Assembly (NCBI GenBank): GCA_002690445.1
Contig: NZER01000298.1
Span: 1 to 14,719, forward strand
Length of the DNA stretch: 14,719 bases
Origin: Candidatus Pacearchaeota archaeon
GTDB taxonomy: Archaea; Nanoarchaeota; Nanoarchaeia; Pacearchaeales; GW2011-AR1
Reading direction: 5' to 3'
A program made the position numbers and the translations under genes. How positions within the stretch are numbered: position 1 is the stretch's first letter; each line of letters opens with the position of its first letter. Shown one piece after another: positions 13,664 to 14,719 of the stretch. The notes under the pieces were generated by a model. It was not told the origin of the DNA, searched no databases, and saw only the letters and a program-made list of their open reading frames with translations.

Positions 13664-13918
13664 ATGACTAACCCAAATATCGTTGTGTTGACTGTTGCCT
13701 CCCCCGAAGGTCTGGGGCTGGGTGACAAGACTGAGCAGTTGGTATCCGCTTTGGCGAATGGCCCCGAGACCCTTCCGGGTGTGGCTGCTCAGATCAAGAT
13801 CCTCCGTCAGCTTCAAGGCCAGATCTCCGTCAATGGAGACAAGGGCCAGTTGATCAAGGAGGCTCTTGCGGGCGAGATCTCTAGTCTTACAGACCAGTTG
13901 ATCGACCTCGCTGTGTAG
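13664..13918 (+). CDS. 84-aa hypothetical protein
   Basis: The product begins MTNPNIVVLTVASPEGLG and has GAAAGGAG 6 bases before its ATG. The N-terminal strand is followed by alternating helices (TEQLVSALANGPETLPGV, AAQIKILRQLQGQISV, GQLIKEALAGEISSLTDQ). It is acidic, contains no Cys, and has no membrane segment. No family recognised. Confidence 0.7.
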   Translation: MTNPNIVVLTVASPEGLGLGDKTEQLVSALANGPETLPGVAAQIKILRQLQGQISVNGDKGQLIKEALAGEISSLTDQLIDLAV

Positions 13919-13924
13919 GTGTCT

Positions 13925-13959
13925 GGCGTTGAGGGGTGGCACAAGCTGCCCCTCTCGCC
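13925..13959 (+). other. Intergenic stem-loop with bulges
   Basis: GGCG-GAGGGG-CA on the 5' side (13925-13941) pairs with TG-CCCCTC-CGCC on the 3' side (13947-13959), with small bulges of 2, 3 and 1 bases and a 5-base loop. The GAAAGGATTT ribosome site of the next gene begins at 13966. There is no T-tract. Confidence 0.55.
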
Positions 13960-13979
13960 CATTACGAAAGGATTTTATT

Positions 13980-14408
13980 ATGGACTTTGACTGGAAAACA
14001 CAATCTAATGATAGAAGTGCCTCTAATACTCTGGATTCGTGCCACGCTTGCATCCACAGCTTGGATCAACACACTGACCTATGGTGCCCATTCCTTTCCC
14101 GCACTCTTGGGAAGGATGAGCCAGCAGCGGTGATGTTTCCAACAGTCTGTAAGCACTACGACACGGGCCCTGCGACTGGCTTGGACTCAGCGTTTGTTGA
14201 GTATTCAAGAAAGAACTCTCGGTGGGTAAGCCGGGAGGATTTTGAGGCTGGATATAAATATGCGTTGACTTTGTTTGGTGTTGGTGAACCGCCGGAGAAG
14301 AAGCTGAGTGGCCGGGAGTTTATCCGCAAGCAGACCAACGAGACGGGGCACTACCTTGAGCCCGCTGAGTTTGCTCTCGGTTGCTCCTCAGGTGCCGTCC
14401 CTTTCTAG
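13980..14408 (+). CDS. 142-aa hypothetical protein with four-Cys cluster
   Basis: The product begins MDFDWKTQSNDRSASNTLDS. GAAAGGATTT ends four bases before the ATG. Cysteines C21, C24, C36 and C57 (CHAC, WCPFLSR, VCKHYD), with neighbouring histidines, suggest a zinc- or iron-sulfur-binding site in the N-terminal 60 residues. The middle (DSAFVEYSRKNSRWVSREDF) and the C-terminal half (FEAGYKYALTLFGVG, SGREFIRKQTN) look helical. The stop codon overlaps the next gene's ribosome site. No family recognised. Confidence 0.75.
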   Translation: MDFDWKTQSNDRSASNTLDSCHACIHSLDQHTDLWCPFLSRTLGKDEPAAVMFPTVCKHYDTGPATGLDSAFVEYSRKNSRWVSREDFEAGYKYALTLFGVGEPPEKKLSGREFIRKQTNETGHYLEPAEFALGCSSGAVPF

Positions 14409-14417
14409 GAGATTATG

Positions 14418-14719
14418 ATGGTTATATTGGTTGGTAAAAACATCCGGAAAGTCCGGCTGGTCCGGGGCCTCACCCAGACGGAGGCTGCTCACAAGGTTGG
14501 CTGGAACTCCCAAGCCCGCTGGTCATATCTTGAGGGGTCGGAAAGCAACCCGACCCTTCAAGTTGTGGAGGCGATTGCGGAGGTTCTTGAGGTGGACCCT
14601 TGGGTGCTTCTTTTAGATCACCAAGGTACATTGATGCAGTGTGTATGCGGGGTGCCTTTACTCGGTGTCCACAGAGCGGGCAGCGGTAGTAAGCATGGGC
14701 CCGGCGTGAACAGTACGCC
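14418..14719 (+). CDS. XRE-family HTH transcriptional regulator, cut by right edge
   Basis: From the ATG at 14418, with AGGAG 6 bases upstream overlapping the previous stop, the frame stays open for 100 codons to the end of the window. A second ATG three bases earlier is less well spaced. Residues 6-66 form a Cro/CI-type helix-turn-helix: GKNIRKVRLVRGLTQTEAA (helices 1-2), HKVGWNSQARWSYLEGSES (recognition helix and turn), NPTLQVVEAIAEVLEVDPW (helices 4-5). After residue 70 a CVCG pair (MQCVCGVPLLG) hints at an added metal site. The protein may act on the palindrome at 10571-10590 or control a switch further right. The C-terminus is unseen. Confidence 0.88.
   Translation, partial: MVILVGKNIRKVRLVRGLTQTEAAHKVGWNSQARWSYLEGSESNPTLQVVEAIAEVLEVDPWVLLLDHQGTLMQCVCGVPLLGVHRAGSGSKHGPGVNST

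Noticed and set aside
14431..14616. A 61-codon Arg-rich frame near the right edge
   Set aside because: It is an out-of-frame shadow of the XRE regulator, which has a clear HTH pattern and a better ribosome site.
1..14719. CRISPR array, tRNA genes, insertion sequences or integrase
   Set aside because: None was seen: no regularly spaced repeats, no cloverleaf candidates noticed by eye, and no transposase or recombinase motifs in any plausible frame.

Overview
The window is a segment of a tailed-bacteriophage genome (or a prophage or metagenomic phage contig), probably a short-tailed, podovirus-like phage. The evidence is a contiguous packaging and head module: small and large terminase, a P22-like portal, a scaffold-like protein, an N4-gp56-type major capsid protein and a likely head-tail adaptor. 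There are no tRNAs, rRNAs, CRISPR arrays or insertion sequences. The host cannot be read directly. A consensus sigma70-type promoter, strong Shine-Dalgarno sequences and a lipobox protein are compatible with a Gram-negative host, but do not prove one.

Layout. Two gene arms diverge from a ~207-base control region at about 10430-10636. The leftward (minus) arm, read from 10429 down to 1, encodes in order: a two-helix holin-like membrane protein, a one-helix basic membrane protein, a small lipoprotein, TerS, TerL, a Cys/His-rich small protein, a 25-residue membrane microprotein, a small helical protein, the portal, a conserved-looking 143-residue protein, the scaffold, the major capsid protein, a decoration-like protein, a 133-residue protein, a beta-rich structural protein with a signal peptide, an adaptor-like protein, and the start of another virion-like protein cut by the window edge. 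Most junctions are tight, with ATGA/GTGA or short overlaps from TerL through the 143-residue gene, so this is one long late operon with translational coupling.

The rightward (plus) arm runs from 10637 to the right edge. It holds small genes mostly of unknown function: a 64-aa protein, a zinc-ribbon protein, a 140-aa phage family, a 61-aa protein, a DUF932/TIGR03299-type protein, a 123-aa phage family, a two-helix membrane protein, an 84-aa protein, a four-Cys protein, and an XRE-type HTH regulator that runs off the edge. A promoter with a perfect 7-6-7 inverted repeat lying between and into its -35 and -10 boxes precedes this arm. It looks repressor-controlled.

The most unusual features are four. 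Nearly every intergenic gap of more than about 30 bases on both arms holds a stem-loop without a U-tract, just upstream of a recurrent GAAAGG(A) ribosome-binding module. A 25-aa membrane microprotein is locked between two ATGA overlaps. The putative operator sits inside a consensus promoter. A protein in the structural module carries a cleavable-looking signal peptide. No gene-free stretch exceeds 300 bases.
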